Both the position numbers and the translations under genes were made by a program. A stretch of 64,000 bases of DNA from Croceivirga sp009797885. GTDB taxonomy: Bacteria; Bacteroidota; Bacteroidia; Flavobacteriales; Flavobacteriaceae. Shown here one piece after another: positions 53,680-63,020 of this stretch. The notes beneath the pieces are model-generated. The model did no database searches. It saw only the letters and a list, made by a program, of their open reading frames with translations, and was not told the origin of the DNA. Location of the stretch: assembly GCA_045866215.1 (NCBI GenBank), contig AP035880.1, positions 2,976,001-3,040,000 on the forward strand, read 5' to 3'. Position 1 is the stretch's first letter. Each line of letters starts with the position of its first letter.

Positions 53680-53900
53680 CACACAAAACCTAAGTTATAC
53701 GTAATGTAGGCAAAAGTGTTGCAATAGAAGTAATAACATTAAAAGGTTGATCGGTAAGGGCACGGCATATGATAGCGCAGTTGGCCTGTTATTCAAAGAT
53801 CAAAGGTGTTCTGGGATACGGTATTTGGATGTTCATAAAACAATGGACTTCTTGGGCCGCTTTGGGCGGAGGCATACTTTCCAAAAAGAACCAAAAACCA

Positions 53901-54833
53901 TTATTGGTAATACCCATAGATATCCTTTAGGGTAATTTCATTCCCTTTTTCGTCCCAAATTATTAAATCATATCGAATGTGAACTTTGGTCCCAATGGGA
54001 GCATGATAATAAATGATCCATGCATCACCCTCCCTTGTGCCGATACACCCATTGGAATACGCCTTGCCCAAGGTATTTGGGTTTGTTGTTGGATGGATCA
54101 TCTGGCCATTTCTTATACCGTTTATTTCAGTTTCCAACCAGGGTATTTGTGGTAGTCGGGTTACCTTTTCATCATCCCTTTTGGTGACATGGTATTTTTT
54201 CCCGGTAGCGGGATTGTAATAATCAGGATTTTTGACATGGGCCACAATATGACCTGTTCCATGAACGGTCCTTAGATTGGTGACCCGGTCTCCCATGGCC
54301 AGGTATTTGGACCTATTTTGGCCAACCCGTATGGGAAACGTATACAGCAATACGGTATCTTGGTAGATTCGAAGCTTGAATTCGGGGATGTTGATGGCTA
54401 TCCTGGTACTTTTATATGCTTTTTCCAGTCGTTTGACATTACTAGAGTCGGGAAGTTGCAGAATTTGCCCCTTTTTTAGCACATGAAGCTTCTTTTGGTC
54501 GTATACAAAAGAGTCCTTTTCCTTCATTTTATGGTAATCCGTACTAGCCAGGGTATCCATTATCCAAGGGTTGTACCTTACCAATAGATGTTCGTTGATC
54601 GGATAGTTTGAAATGGCATTGAAGTTCTGGACCAAGGAATCCAAAAACGTAAAATAGTGTGCTATGGAAACGTTTTCCGGAACCTTGTAGGTTTTTGGTA
54701 CGGGAAGTTGCCCAAAGGATTGGGAATGGACCTTATGGCCATAATCAGGGATTTCCTGTGCTTGGATGGTTGTCCGTAGCAGTGGAAGAAGTATTGACAA
54801 GAAGAGGGATGATAAGGCAATTACTTTTTTCAT
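53901..54833 (-). CDS. L,D-transpeptidase (YkuD family)
   Basis: A 310-residue exported protein with signal peptide MKKVIALSSLFLSILLPLLR, cleaved near IQA. The YkuD domain covers about residues 145-295: IPEFKLRIYQDTVLLYTFPI, then His247 (MIHPTTNPNTLGKAYS) and catalytic Cys263 in SNGCIGT. Usual enzymes read S-x-G-C-I-R; the Thr after Gly replaces the Arg. A short LysM-like piece (LKKGQILQLPDSS) precedes it. It makes 3-3 cross-links in peptidoglycan or attaches proteins to it. Divergent from the Mla operon. Confidence 0.88.
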   Translation of the reverse strand: MKKVIALSSLFLSILLPLLRTTIQAQEIPDYGHKVHSQSFGQLPVPKTYKVPENVSIAHYFTFLDSLVQNFNAISNYPINEHLLVRYNPWIMDTLASTDYHKMKEKDSFVYDQKKLHVLKKGQILQLPDSSNVKRLEKAYKSTRIAINIPEFKLRIYQDTVLLYTFPIRVGQNRSKYLAMGDRVTNLRTVHGTGHIVAHVKNPDYYNPATGKKYHVTKRDDEKVTRLPQIPWLETEINGIRNGQMIHPTTNPNTLGKAYSNGCIGTREGDAWIIYYHAPIGTKVHIRYDLIIWDEKGNEITLKDIYGYYQ

Positions 54834-54973
54834 TCCAATCGTGTTTGCATATCCCTTAAAAATAGCTTTTGGGGCAGCTAACCGAAATGATGCTGATCAT
54901 TATCATGATATGGATCATTCCAAAAGAGCATGGTCTCCCTTAATTTGGGGCCGATAGCTAAAAAAGTCGGGGT

Positions 54974-55756
54974 ATGGCATACATATCGGGGACAGCTCTG
55001 CGCATGCGCAGGTTTTTTATTGAAATTGGGGAACTTTCCTATTTTACCGCACGTTTTTTTAAGGTAGGTATTAGACCTCCATTTGAGTTCAGGGAGTTCC
55101 TTAGGCAGTGCTACAATGTTGGAAATCGTTCACTGGTCTTGGTACTGGTCACGGGATTCATTATTGGCCTGGTGCTCACCTTGCAATCAAGGCCTACCTT
55201 GATTGAATTTGGAGCAGTTTCCTGGATGCCCAATATGGTGGGTATTTCCATAGTAAGGGAATTGGGGCCCGTGATAACGGCCCTGGTATGTGCAGGCCGT
55301 ATCGCTTCCGGTTTTGGGGCGGAATTGGGTTCCATGAGGGTTACGGAACAGATTGATGCCATGGAGGTTTCCGGAACCAATCCCTTTAAGTTTTTGGTGG
55401 TCACCAGAATTATGGCCACTACCCTAATGCTTCCCCTTCTGGTTGTTTTGGGCGATGCAGTGGCCTTGTACGGTTCGGCCTTGGTGGAGAGTTTTAAGGG
55501 CAATGTCTCCTTTCAACTGTATTTTAGCAAAGTTTTCGAGGCTCTTTCCTATGGTGATTTAATACCGGCAACCATAAAATCGTTCTTTTTTGGCTTTGCC
55601 ATTGGCCTTGTAGGTTGTTACAAGGGCTATTACAGTAAAAAGGGAACAGCTGGCGTGGGCATGGCTGCCAATACGGCCGTTGTCTTTACCTCCATGTTGT
55701 TGTTCGTAATTGATTTTATTGCCGTATTCATATCTGATATTTTTTATGAACTATGA
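54974..55756 (+). CDS. mlaE: MlaE-type ABC permease
   Basis: A 260-residue inner membrane protein. VLVTGFIIGLVLTLQSRPTL, ISIVRELGPVITALVCAGRI and the GSMRVTEQIDAMEVSGTNPF block are the MlaE family marks. It forms the membrane part of the Mla phospholipid transporter together with the next two genes. It overlaps mlaF by 4 bp. Confidence 0.94.
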   Translation: MAYISGTALRMRRFFIEIGELSYFTARFFKVGIRPPFEFREFLRQCYNVGNRSLVLVLVTGFIIGLVLTLQSRPTLIEFGAVSWMPNMVGISIVRELGPVITALVCAGRIASGFGAELGSMRVTEQIDAMEVSGTNPFKFLVVTRIMATTLMLPLLVVLGDAVALYGSALVESFKGNVSFQLYFSKVFEALSYGDLIPATIKSFFFGFAIGLVGCYKGYYSKKGTAGVGMAANTAVVFTSMLLFVIDFIAVFISDIFYEL

Positions 55757-56538
55757 TTTTGAAGGAAAAGGAAATTTTGGGGGATATGGAGTTGCATCAG
55801 ACACGAAAAGTGATTATTGATATACAAGGCTTACACAAAAGTTTTGGGGATAACCGTGTCCTCAATGGTTTCGATATGAAATTGTATGAAGGGGAAAACC
55901 TGGTGGTTATGGGGAAATCCGGATCCGGGAAATCCGTTATGATCAAATGTCTTGTTGGTTTAATAAAGCCGGACAGCGGTTACATTTCCGTTATGGGAAA
56001 AGAAATTGAAAAACTAGATCAAGAAGCCCTGGATGTCCTAAGGGCGGACATCGGTTTCCTGTTTCAGGGAAGTGCTCTGTACGATTCTATGACGGTGCGG
56101 GAAAATTTGGAATTTCCCATGCGCAGACATAAGGAAAAATTAGGGAACATTACGGATACTGAGCCCTTTGTCCTGGAGGCACTTAAAAGTGTGGGGTTGG
56201 AACATACCATGGAACTTATGCCGGTGGAATTATCCGGAGGGATGAAAAGAAGGGTGGCCCTGGCAAGGGCCATTATCCTACGGCCAAAGATTATTTTTTA
56301 TGATGAGCCAACCAGCGGTCTCGATCCCATTACCGCCAAGGAGATTATTGGCCTCATGCGAAGCATACAGAAAAAGTATGGAACTTCTTCATTGATCATT
56401 ACACATGATGTGGACTGTGCGCGTGTGATTTCTGAGCGGATGATTCTTCTAGTGGATGGTATTAACTACGCCGAGGGCACTTTTCATGGGCTAATGAGGT
56501 CAGATGATGAAAAGGTCCAGGCGTTCTTCAAAAAATAA
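55753..56538 (+). CDS. mlaF: MlaF-type ABC ATPase
   Basis: A 261-residue ATPase: Walker A GKSGSGKS, signature LSGGMKRR, Walker B IIFYDEPTSGLDP and the switch His in IITHDVD. The start may be at the ATG overlapping mlaE or at an internal ATG 11 codons later (MELHQTRKVIIDI). It powers lipid transfer between the membranes. Confidence 0.94.
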   Translation: MILKEKEILGDMELHQTRKVIIDIQGLHKSFGDNRVLNGFDMKLYEGENLVVMGKSGSGKSVMIKCLVGLIKPDSGYISVMGKEIEKLDQEALDVLRADIGFLFQGSALYDSMTVRENLEFPMRRHKEKLGNITDTEPFVLEALKSVGLEHTMELMPVELSGGMKRRVALARAIILRPKIIFYDEPTSGLDPITAKEIIGLMRSIQKKYGTSSLIITHDVDCARVISERMILLVDGINYAEGTFHGLMRSDDEKVQAFFKK

Positions 56539-56542
56539 CAGC

Positions 56543-57520
56543 ATGGAAAGGACAACTGTAGAAAAGCTTAGATTGGGGGTATTCGTTATCCTTGGCACCA
56601 TTGTATTGGTGGTGGCGGCCTATCTCATTGGCAACAGGCAGAATCTATTTGGGGGTACGTTTACCATTAATGCAGTATTCAAGAATGTAAATGGCCTGCA
56701 AAAAGGAAATAATGTTAGGTATTCTGGTATTGACGTAGGTACGGTAAATGCCATAAAAATGGTTAATGACACCACAATTGTCGTGACCATGGTCATTCAG
56801 GAGCAAATGTTGCCCCATATTAAAAAAAATGCCATCGCCAGCATCGGTTCGGATGGTCTGGTGGGCAGCATGATCGTTAATATTGTACCTGGTCGGGAAT
56901 CAGGGCTTCCCATAACTTCCGGTGACCAAATAACATCGTACAGTAAAATTGGTGCTGAAGATATGTTGAGCACCCTTAACGTTACCAATGAGAATGCCGC
57001 ACTATTGACGGCAGACCTGTTACAGGTAACGGAGGCATTAAAGAACGGAAAAGGGACTTTTGGTAGACTGCTCAATGATACGGTAATGTCCGAAAACCTT
57101 TTGCAAACCTCGGCGAACCTCAGGGAAATGAGCGCCAAAGCGAATTTAACACTTGAAAAACTGAATGAAGTCATCACAACTATCCGCTTTGAAAACAGTG
57201 TTGCCGATGTGCTTATCAACGATTCCATTGCCGGTCAACAGATAAAGGGGATTATCGTTAATTTAGAGGTTATGAGCCAAAAGATTGTCTCTATTTCCAA
57301 GGATTTGGATACGCTTTCAACCAATATCGCAAAGGGAAAAGGAACAATAAACTACTTGGCTGCAGATACGACATTTGTAAACCTTTTGGAACAGACCATG
57401 CAGAACGTTGAGGAAGGCACGGAACGATTCAATGAAAATATGGAGGCACTGAAACACAGTTTCCTGACCAGACGGTACTTCAAAAAACAGGAAAAGGAAA
57501 GGGCCAAGAATCAAAAGTGA
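56543..57520 (+). CDS. mlaD: MlaD-type MCE-domain protein
   Basis: A 325-residue protein from the ATG at 56543, 4 bp after the mlaF stop; an earlier ATG at 56504 would sit inside mlaF and add a basic tail. One N-terminal transmembrane helix (LGVFVILGTIVLVVAAYLIG), the MCE domain at about 38-115 (FKNVNGLQKGNNVRYSGIDV), then a long helical region to the C-terminus (TADLLQVTEALKNGKGTFGR). In the Mla system MlaD forms the periplasmic hexameric ring that passes lipids. Confidence 0.93.
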   Translation: MERTTVEKLRLGVFVILGTIVLVVAAYLIGNRQNLFGGTFTINAVFKNVNGLQKGNNVRYSGIDVGTVNAIKMVNDTTIVVTMVIQEQMLPHIKKNAIASIGSDGLVGSMIVNIVPGRESGLPITSGDQITSYSKIGAEDMLSTLNVTNENAALLTADLLQVTEALKNGKGTFGRLLNDTVMSENLLQTSANLREMSAKANLTLEKLNEVITTIRFENSVADVLINDSIAGQQIKGIIVNLEVMSQKIVSISKDLDTLSTNIAKGKGTINYLAADTTFVNLLEQTMQNVEEGTERFNENMEALKHSFLTRRYFKKQEKERAKNQK

Positions 57521-57679
57521 ATTTCCCTTGGGGCGTTTTTCATGGATGCAGTCGGGCGCTAATCCCCTGCGTATGTTTGGATGTGCCCCGGTTAGGAGCA
57601 ACGGCCAGCATGTTCTGATTTGCCGCCCCTGAGGTGTTGGTAACCCCTGCTTTTTGCATTTGAGGGGCATGAGGGGTAT

Positions 57680-57994
57680 TCAAAAACACCGCTCTTGTTC
57701 CGGGCCTTCCCCAATACCTTTTTCATGTGCCCAATTTTGGTTGAATACGTTTGTTTGTAAATTCCCTAAAGTACCCAGGATTTGATTGTTTTGATGTGAT
57801 TCCAGGTAATGCTGAAGCAGTTGTTTTAAACTGTCCAAGTATTCTTCCAAAGTAGGTTTGTCTATACTTTCACAGTTTTCGGAGGGAATGGTCATCGGGT
57901 TCTCATCCAAAAAACGATATAGTTCGGGATGATTGGTCTCAATTTCATTGGTCAATAGCATTATCTCGCTCAAAAGCTCTTTCATCGTCTTCAT
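57680..57994 (-). CDS. Small conserved hypothetical protein
   Basis: A 104-residue soluble protein starting at the ATG at 57994 (a GTG six bases earlier is in frame). Mostly helical: MKTMKELLSEIMLLTNEIET, then YRFLDENPMTIP and YLDSLKQLLQHYLESH. Acidic overall, no known motif. Such proteins recur in flavobacteria without assigned function. The 159 bp between it and mlaD and the 269 bp up to 58264 hold no other gene. Confidence 0.7.
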   Translation of the reverse strand: MKTMKELLSEIMLLTNEIETNHPELYRFLDENPMTIPSENCESIDKPTLEEYLDSLKQLLQHYLESHQNNQILGTLGNLQTNVFNQNWAHEKGIGEGPEQERCF

Positions 57995-58263
57995 GTTCAC
58001 TATCCTTTTTAAAATCGTTGTCGTATCAATCCGTTCCTCAAAACTTTGTAAGGCTCTGGTTCCAATTGTTCAAATACAAATTGTTTATTGAACTGAATCC
58101 TTGAAAATGGATGGTTTCAAGGGCTAATATAGGATAGTGGATGCGTGATGGAAATGACCCAAATCAACTCAAGATATATTTTTTGGGTCGCTGACGCAGA
58201 TCATTTCAAGATTTTGCATTTGGCGGTTACTTAGACGGCAAATCCAAAAAAATAGATCAACAA

Positions 58264-59448
58264 ATGAAAACAAGCATACTTTTTCTCGGAATGTTGTTTC
58301 CGATTATGGCCTTAGGCCAATTTGAAGCAGAGAAATCGGTAACCATATCAACAGCAGCCCAAGATGATGTTTATCTGGCTGGAGAGACTGTTTCCGTCAA
58401 TGCATCCATTGGGGGGGATATGGTGGCTGCTGGGGGCAAGATTGTTATCAAGGACACCATACAACAGGATTTGGTGGTAGCTGGAGGGGAGGTACACGTT
58501 AGGGGGTATGTAAAAGATGATGTCCGTGCCGCTGGTGGGGAACTAACGTTGGACAATATTGTGGAGGACGACGTTATTGTGTTCGGCGGTGAGGTAGAAA
58601 TCACCGAGGATGCCATAATACATGGCAACCTTATTAACTTTTCAGGTACTATAGACCTCAACGGTGAAGTAAAGGGAATGGTAAAGGCCCATGGAGGGGA
58701 GTTGAACATTAATGGAAAGATAGCAAAGGATGCTACTTTGAATGGTGGGGATATCCTAATAGACGGTGAGATCAGGGGGACATCAACAATTGCAGCCGAA
58801 GAAATTGAAATTGGGGACAACGCCAAGTTTTATGGGGATGTGGAATATTGGTCCGAAGAGGGCGTGGTAGATTTTAAGAACTCACTCATAAATGCAAGGG
58901 CCACGATAAACGAAGAACTTGCATATGACCGCAAGGAATTTTCGTGGAAAAAATGGGGAATGGCCACGCTGGGATTCTGGGTTTTCTATGTGCTTTCCAC
59001 ATTTTTAATTTTGCTATTGCTCAATTGGGCCTTTAAAGAGGTCTTTGTCAAGGCTGTTGAATTCCTGGAAGGGGACTTTTGGAAAAGCCTTGGTTATGGA
59101 TTGATTTATTTGGTGGGCCTTCCCTTCTTGATCGCAGTTGCTTTTATGATTGTAATCGGTATCCCCATAAGTATGTTCTTATTGGCCTTTTACATTTTTA
59201 GTATTCTGTTCGGTCATTTGGTGGCAGCTTTGTTGCTCACACATTTTCTTAATAAAAGACGGGAAAAACCATGGGGTTTTTGGACTTTGGTATTTGTGGC
59301 ATTGGGCATCGCAATTGTTCTAAGGTTACTGACCGTAATCCCATTCATTGGTTGGTTGATCTCCCTTGTCCTGTTGGCGGTAAGCTATGGTGTCATCGCA
59401 TTGGCGGTGATTCCAAAAAAAGGCAACCTTGAAATAGTGAAATCATGA
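58264..59448 (+). CDS. Bactofilin-like beta-helix protein with membrane C-terminus
   Basis: A 394-residue protein. After a signal peptide (LFPIMALGQ) residues 30-200 form a repetitive right-handed beta-helix of the polymer-forming type (GGDMVAAGGKIVIKDTIQQD, LVVAGGEVHVRGYV, NGKIAKDATLNGGDILIDGE). Residues 225-385 contain about four transmembrane helices, with glycine-rich loops. This fusion of a bactofilin-like array to a membrane anchor is found in Bacteroidota; its role is unknown, possibly an envelope scaffold. It overlaps the hydrolase gene by 4 bp. Confidence 0.8.
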   Translation: MKTSILFLGMLFPIMALGQFEAEKSVTISTAAQDDVYLAGETVSVNASIGGDMVAAGGKIVIKDTIQQDLVVAGGEVHVRGYVKDDVRAAGGELTLDNIVEDDVIVFGGEVEITEDAIIHGNLINFSGTIDLNGEVKGMVKAHGGELNINGKIAKDATLNGGDILIDGEIRGTSTIAAEEIEIGDNAKFYGDVEYWSEEGVVDFKNSLINARATINEELAYDRKEFSWKKWGMATLGFWVFYVLSTFLILLLLNWAFKEVFVKAVEFLEGDFWKSLGYGLIYLVGLPFLIAVAFMIVIGIPISMFLLAFYIFSILFGHLVAALLLTHFLNKRREKPWGFWTLVFVALGIAIVLRLLTVIPFIGWLISLVLLAVSYGVIALAVIPKKGNLEIVKS

Positions 59449-60089
59449 AGTCCTTGAATGCTATCGGTACAGAAGTGTCCATAAGATTGGACGGCCTTTT
59501 TTTGCCCGGCATACTATGCATTCCTGAAAATGCTACGGGAATTGTTGTTTTTTCCCATGGCAGTGGCAGTAGCAGGTTAAGTTCCAGGAATGGTTTTGTG
59601 GCCAGGAGTTTATGTAATGGGGGATTGGCAACTTTGCTCTTTGATCTTCTTACCGAAGAGGAAGACCGTATTTATGAAAACAGGTTCAATATTGATCTGT
59701 TGACCACACGCCTCATGGATGTCATTCATTGGCTTCAATCCCTTGAAAAAACAAAAACGCTTTCAATTGGGCTTTTTGGGGCAAGCACGGGAAGTGCTTC
59801 CGCGTTGCGGGCCGCTTCCTTTTACAATGATGAAGTTCATGCCGTGGTATCAAGGGGTGGTAGGCCAGATTTGGCCATGGCAGCACTCCATAAGGTAAGT
59901 GCCCCAACATTGTTGCTGGTTGGAGGCTGGGATAAAGAAGTATTGGAACTCAATAGAAAGGCTTACGAAAAATTGCAATGTGAACGCAAACTTCAAGTGG
60001 TTCCGGAAGCATCCCATTTGTTCAGTGAGCCAGGAAAACTCAAAGAGGTTGCCATGCACACGGTAGATTGGTTCGAAAAATGGCTATGA
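59445..60089 (+). CDS. Alpha/beta hydrolase, dienelactone hydrolase-like
   Basis: A 214-residue cytoplasmic hydrolase. The oxyanion-side HGSGSSRLSSRN and the nucleophile elbow GASTGSAS are present; the aspartate lies in GGWDKEV and the histidine in EASHLF. Substrate unknown. It is sandwiched by ATGA overlaps with the genes on both sides, so all three are translationally coupled. Confidence 0.87.
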   Translation: MKSLNAIGTEVSIRLDGLFLPGILCIPENATGIVVFSHGSGSSRLSSRNGFVARSLCNGGLATLLFDLLTEEEDRIYENRFNIDLLTTRLMDVIHWLQSLEKTKTLSIGLFGASTGSASALRAASFYNDEVHAVVSRGGRPDLAMAALHKVSAPTLLLVGGWDKEVLELNRKAYEKLQCERKLQVVPEASHLFSEPGKLKEVAMHTVDWFEKWL

Positions 60090-60742
60090 ATGCTATAAAA
60101 GGGTATAAAATGTTTAAGAACAGAGTGGATGCAGGAAGGCAACTGGCATATGCTTTGGACGGATTTAAGGACGATGATGCCGTGGTTTTGGCCATACCAA
60201 GGGGTGGATTGCCCTTGGGCGGTATAGTAGCAAAAGCACTGGATGCCCCATTGAACGTGATACTCACGAAGAAAATCGGACATCCTTACAATCGGGAATA
60301 TGCTATTGGTGCGGTAGGCCTTGAAGGCAGTGTAATAAATAAAACTATTGGGGTGACCAAGAGCTATATTGATAATGAGACCGCTCGAATACGGGAAAAA
60401 CTTAAAAAGCAGCACGATAAATATTATAAAGACAGGTCCCCGGAAAATCTAAAAAATAAAACTGTTTTGGTCATCGATGATGGAATGGCTACGGGCAACA
60501 CCATTTTGGTGACGGTTGAATTGGTGAAAAAGCAAGGGCCAAAAAAAATAATCGTTGCCATACCTGTGGCTCCTAAAGCTGCCATCGAAAAATTGGAGGC
60601 CTCACCACATGTGAGCGAGGTAATCTGCTTGATTACCCCAAAATATTTTAGGGCGGTAGGTCAGTTTTATGACCAGTTTGGCCAAGTTTCGGATGAAGTG
60701 GCCATGCAGTTAGTGGAGGAAAGTTATGTCAATGGAATATAG
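60086..60742 (+). CDS. Phosphoribosyltransferase-family protein
   Basis: A 218-residue protein from the ATG at 60086 (ATGA overlap); a later ATG at 60110 is also plausible. The PRPP-binding motif is VLVIDDGMATGNTIL, with IPRGGLPLG earlier and a flexible loop region at about 65-85. Stand-alone predicted phosphoribosyltransferases of this type occur with dienelactone hydrolase-like proteins in many bacteria. Base substrate unknown. Confidence 0.88.
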   Translation: MNAIKGYKMFKNRVDAGRQLAYALDGFKDDDAVVLAIPRGGLPLGGIVAKALDAPLNVILTKKIGHPYNREYAIGAVGLEGSVINKTIGVTKSYIDNETARIREKLKKQHDKYYKDRSPENLKNKTVLVIDDGMATGNTILVTVELVKKQGPKKIIVAIPVAPKAAIEKLEASPHVSEVICLITPKYFRAVGQFYDQFGQVSDEVAMQLVEESYVNGI

Positions 60743-60766
60743 TATGAACATTTAAATAGTTAGAAA

Positions 60767-61252
60767 ATGATTACCACAACCTCAATGATTAGGATGGGGA
60801 CATTACCCCAACGTTTCTTGGCATGTGTGCAAAATGTAGGCCCCTATAAAGGGGACAGTGCACTTTTTGAAAGACTCTTTACCAAGGTAAAGGATTGGGC
60901 TGGTCCAAAAGGACTACTGGAAAGTTCCACCACGGAAGCCATCAGCATCTACCATAGTGATTCTGATTCGGTTCCCGAAGAAGAACAGACCATAAGTGTA
61001 GGATTTACAGTACCCGAAGGAACAAAAGTAACGGGGGACATAAAGCTATTGGAAATACCAAAGGGCAACTACTTGGTGGGTTCCTTTGAAATCCTCCCCA
61101 CGGAATATGGGGATGCATGGAACAAAATGATGGATTTTATCGAAAAAGAGAAGATAAAACCATTGAATGGAATGATGTATGAATCGTACAGGAATGATCC
61201 GAGGACACACCCGGAAGGAAAACACATTGTGGATATCTGCATAGCGGTATAA
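60767..61252 (+). CDS. GyrI-like effector-binding protein
   Basis: A 161-residue single GyrI-like/AraC effector-binding domain: LPQRFLACVQNVGPYKGDSA at the start, a duplicated beta-alpha-beta fold, and DICIAV at the end. Such domains bind small hydrophobic molecules or hydrolyse cyclopropanoids in a few cases. No DNA-binding domain is attached. It lies 24 bp after the phosphoribosyltransferase gene. Confidence 0.82.
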   Translation: MITTTSMIRMGTLPQRFLACVQNVGPYKGDSALFERLFTKVKDWAGPKGLLESSTTEAISIYHSDSDSVPEEEQTISVGFTVPEGTKVTGDIKLLEIPKGNYLVGSFEILPTEYGDAWNKMMDFIEKEKIKPLNGMMYESYRNDPRTHPEGKHIVDICIAV

Positions 61253-61288
61253 CTGGGTTAATTCAGTGAAGTAGTAACACCTCTTTGT

Positions 61289-61570
61289 ATGAAAACATAT
61301 AAAAATTGCCAGAGTTGTGGTATGCCGTTAAAAAGGGATCCGGAAAAAGGGGGTACCAATGCTGATGGGACAAAAAGTTCAATGTATTGTAGCTATTGCT
61401 ATCAAAAAGGAGCTTTTACCCAACCTAATTTTACGGTTGACCAAATGAAAGTGTTTTGCAAATGTAAAATGAAGGAAGAAGGGTTTCCCGGTTTTTTGGC
61501 GAGCTTATTCGTCTCTGGTCTTCCAAGATTGGAACGCTGGAAAAACAAACAACCGGCCAATAAAGATTAG
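61289..61570 (+). CDS. Putative zinc-ribbon protein
   Basis: A 93-residue protein with CQSCGMPL at the N-terminus and CSYCYQKG some 20 residues later, matching the small zinc-ribbon family; further cysteines are in FCKCKM. Members are common partners of GyrI-like or stress genes, with no known activity. It converges with rtcB, overlapping by 4 bp. Confidence 0.82.
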   Translation: MKTYKNCQSCGMPLKRDPEKGGTNADGTKSSMYCSYCYQKGAFTQPNFTVDQMKVFCKCKMKEEGFPGFLASLFVSGLPRLERWKNKQPANKD

Positions 61571-63018
61571 CCTTTAATGACGGCCAATGGCTTCAGTTGG
61601 GCCACCTTTTTTGCAATTCCTGAACTATGTACGGTGTCCACAACCCTATTTACATCTTTGTAGGCAATTGGGGCTTCCTCGGCAATGCCCCTAAACGAGC
61701 CGGCTTCAATAAAAATACCCCGCTCCCTTAGCTGCTGCTTAAGGAGTGGGGCGTTTACACTTTTTTTAGCAGCCCTTCGGGATAATTGCCTGCCGGCTCC
61801 ATGGCAACAAGACCCAAAAGTAAGATCATGACTTTTTGCTGCCCCTGCCATCACGTAGGAACAGGTGCCCATACTTCCTGGTATGATTACTGGCTGGCCA
61901 ATATTTAAATATTCCTTTGGCAGTTCTTTAAATCCGGGACCAAACGATCGTGTTGCTCCTTTTCGGTGTACGATTACTTTTTCTTGACCAGCTTTTACGG
62001 TATGCGCTTCAATTTTTGCAATGTTATGTGCAATGTCGTACATCAGTTTTAATTGGCCACCTTTTTCCCCAAAAACGGTTTCCCATGCATTTCTTATTTC
62101 CCAGGATATCATTTGGCGATTGCACCACGCATAATTGGCAGCTGCGCACATAGCTTTAAAATAGTTTTTGCCTTCCTCGGAACTAAAAGGAACACATGCC
62201 AGTTCCCTATCGGGAAGGGTAATGTCGTAATTTCGCATGGCGGTCACCATAATTCTAATATGGTCCGTAGCTACTTGATGGCCCAGGCCGCGAGAACCGG
62301 TATGGACCATGACAACAATTTGATTCTTGTGGAGTCCAAACGCATTGGCAGCCTCCCGATCGTAGATTTCATCCACAAAGGAAACTTCTACAAAATGGTT
62401 CCCGGAACCAATGGTGCCCAATTGGTCAAAACCTCTATTTTTGGCCATTTGGGAGACACATTTGGGGTCGGCCCATTTTAATTTGCCGTGGCTTTCAATG
62501 TATTTCAATTCTTCTTCGGCAGCATACCCCTGTTGAACGCACCACTCGGCCCCAGTGCTCAAGACCTTGTCCATTTGCGCTGCAAATAGTCTGATTTGCC
62601 CCCCCTTTCCCATACCTGATGGTACTTGGGTATACAGTTCCTTTGATAAGGGTTCCAAATGGTCCTCAACATCTTCTTTGTTAAGTTTGGAGGTTAATAG
62701 CCGCACCCCACAATTGATATCATACCCAATGCCACCGGGAGAGATGGCACCATGGGGGTAAGCCGTTGCGGCCACACCGCCAATGGGAAAGCCATAGCCT
62801 TCATGTACGTCCGGCATGACCAAAGCTGCTTTCCTAATACCGGGCAAGGTGGTGACGTTGACTAATTGGTTCAAAGAACGGTCTTCAATGATATGGTCAA
62901 GATTTTTTTCGGAGACAAGTATCCGTGCAGGTACCCGCATATCTTCCCTAAAGGTTTTGGGGATTTCCCATAAGTAATCGGTAAGTTTATTTATGTGCTC
63001 TTTGGTTACTTTTCCCAT
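61567..63018 (-). CDS. rtcB: RNA-splicing ligase RtcB
   Basis: A 483-residue GTP-dependent RNA ligase starting from the ATG at 63018, 2 bp after the archease stop. Metal and guanylate-site blocks are DINCGVRLLTSK, GTIGSGNHFVEV, MVHTGSRGLGHQVATDH, GSMGTCSYVMAG and the guanylated histidine in SCCHGAGRQLSRR. It joins 2',3'-cyclic phosphate or 3'-phosphate to 5'-OH RNA ends, and probably repairs cleaved RNA. Archease is its activator. Confidence 0.96.
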   Translation of the reverse strand: MGKVTKEHINKLTDYLWEIPKTFREDMRVPARILVSEKNLDHIIEDRSLNQLVNVTTLPGIRKAALVMPDVHEGYGFPIGGVAATAYPHGAISPGGIGYDINCGVRLLTSKLNKEDVEDHLEPLSKELYTQVPSGMGKGGQIRLFAAQMDKVLSTGAEWCVQQGYAAEEELKYIESHGKLKWADPKCVSQMAKNRGFDQLGTIGSGNHFVEVSFVDEIYDREAANAFGLHKNQIVVMVHTGSRGLGHQVATDHIRIMVTAMRNYDITLPDRELACVPFSSEEGKNYFKAMCAAANYAWCNRQMISWEIRNAWETVFGEKGGQLKLMYDIAHNIAKIEAHTVKAGQEKVIVHRKGATRSFGPGFKELPKEYLNIGQPVIIPGSMGTCSYVMAGAAKSHDLTFGSCCHGAGRQLSRRAAKKSVNAPLLKQQLRERGIFIEAGSFRGIAEEAPIAYKDVNRVVDTVHSSGIAKKVAQLKPLAVIKG

Positions 63019-63020
63019 AA

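Noticed and set aside
53747..53935. Short open frame between the PepE-like and YkuD genes
   Set aside because: It has no start context, no recognisable domain and overlaps the convergent YkuD gene end; it looks like chance reading.
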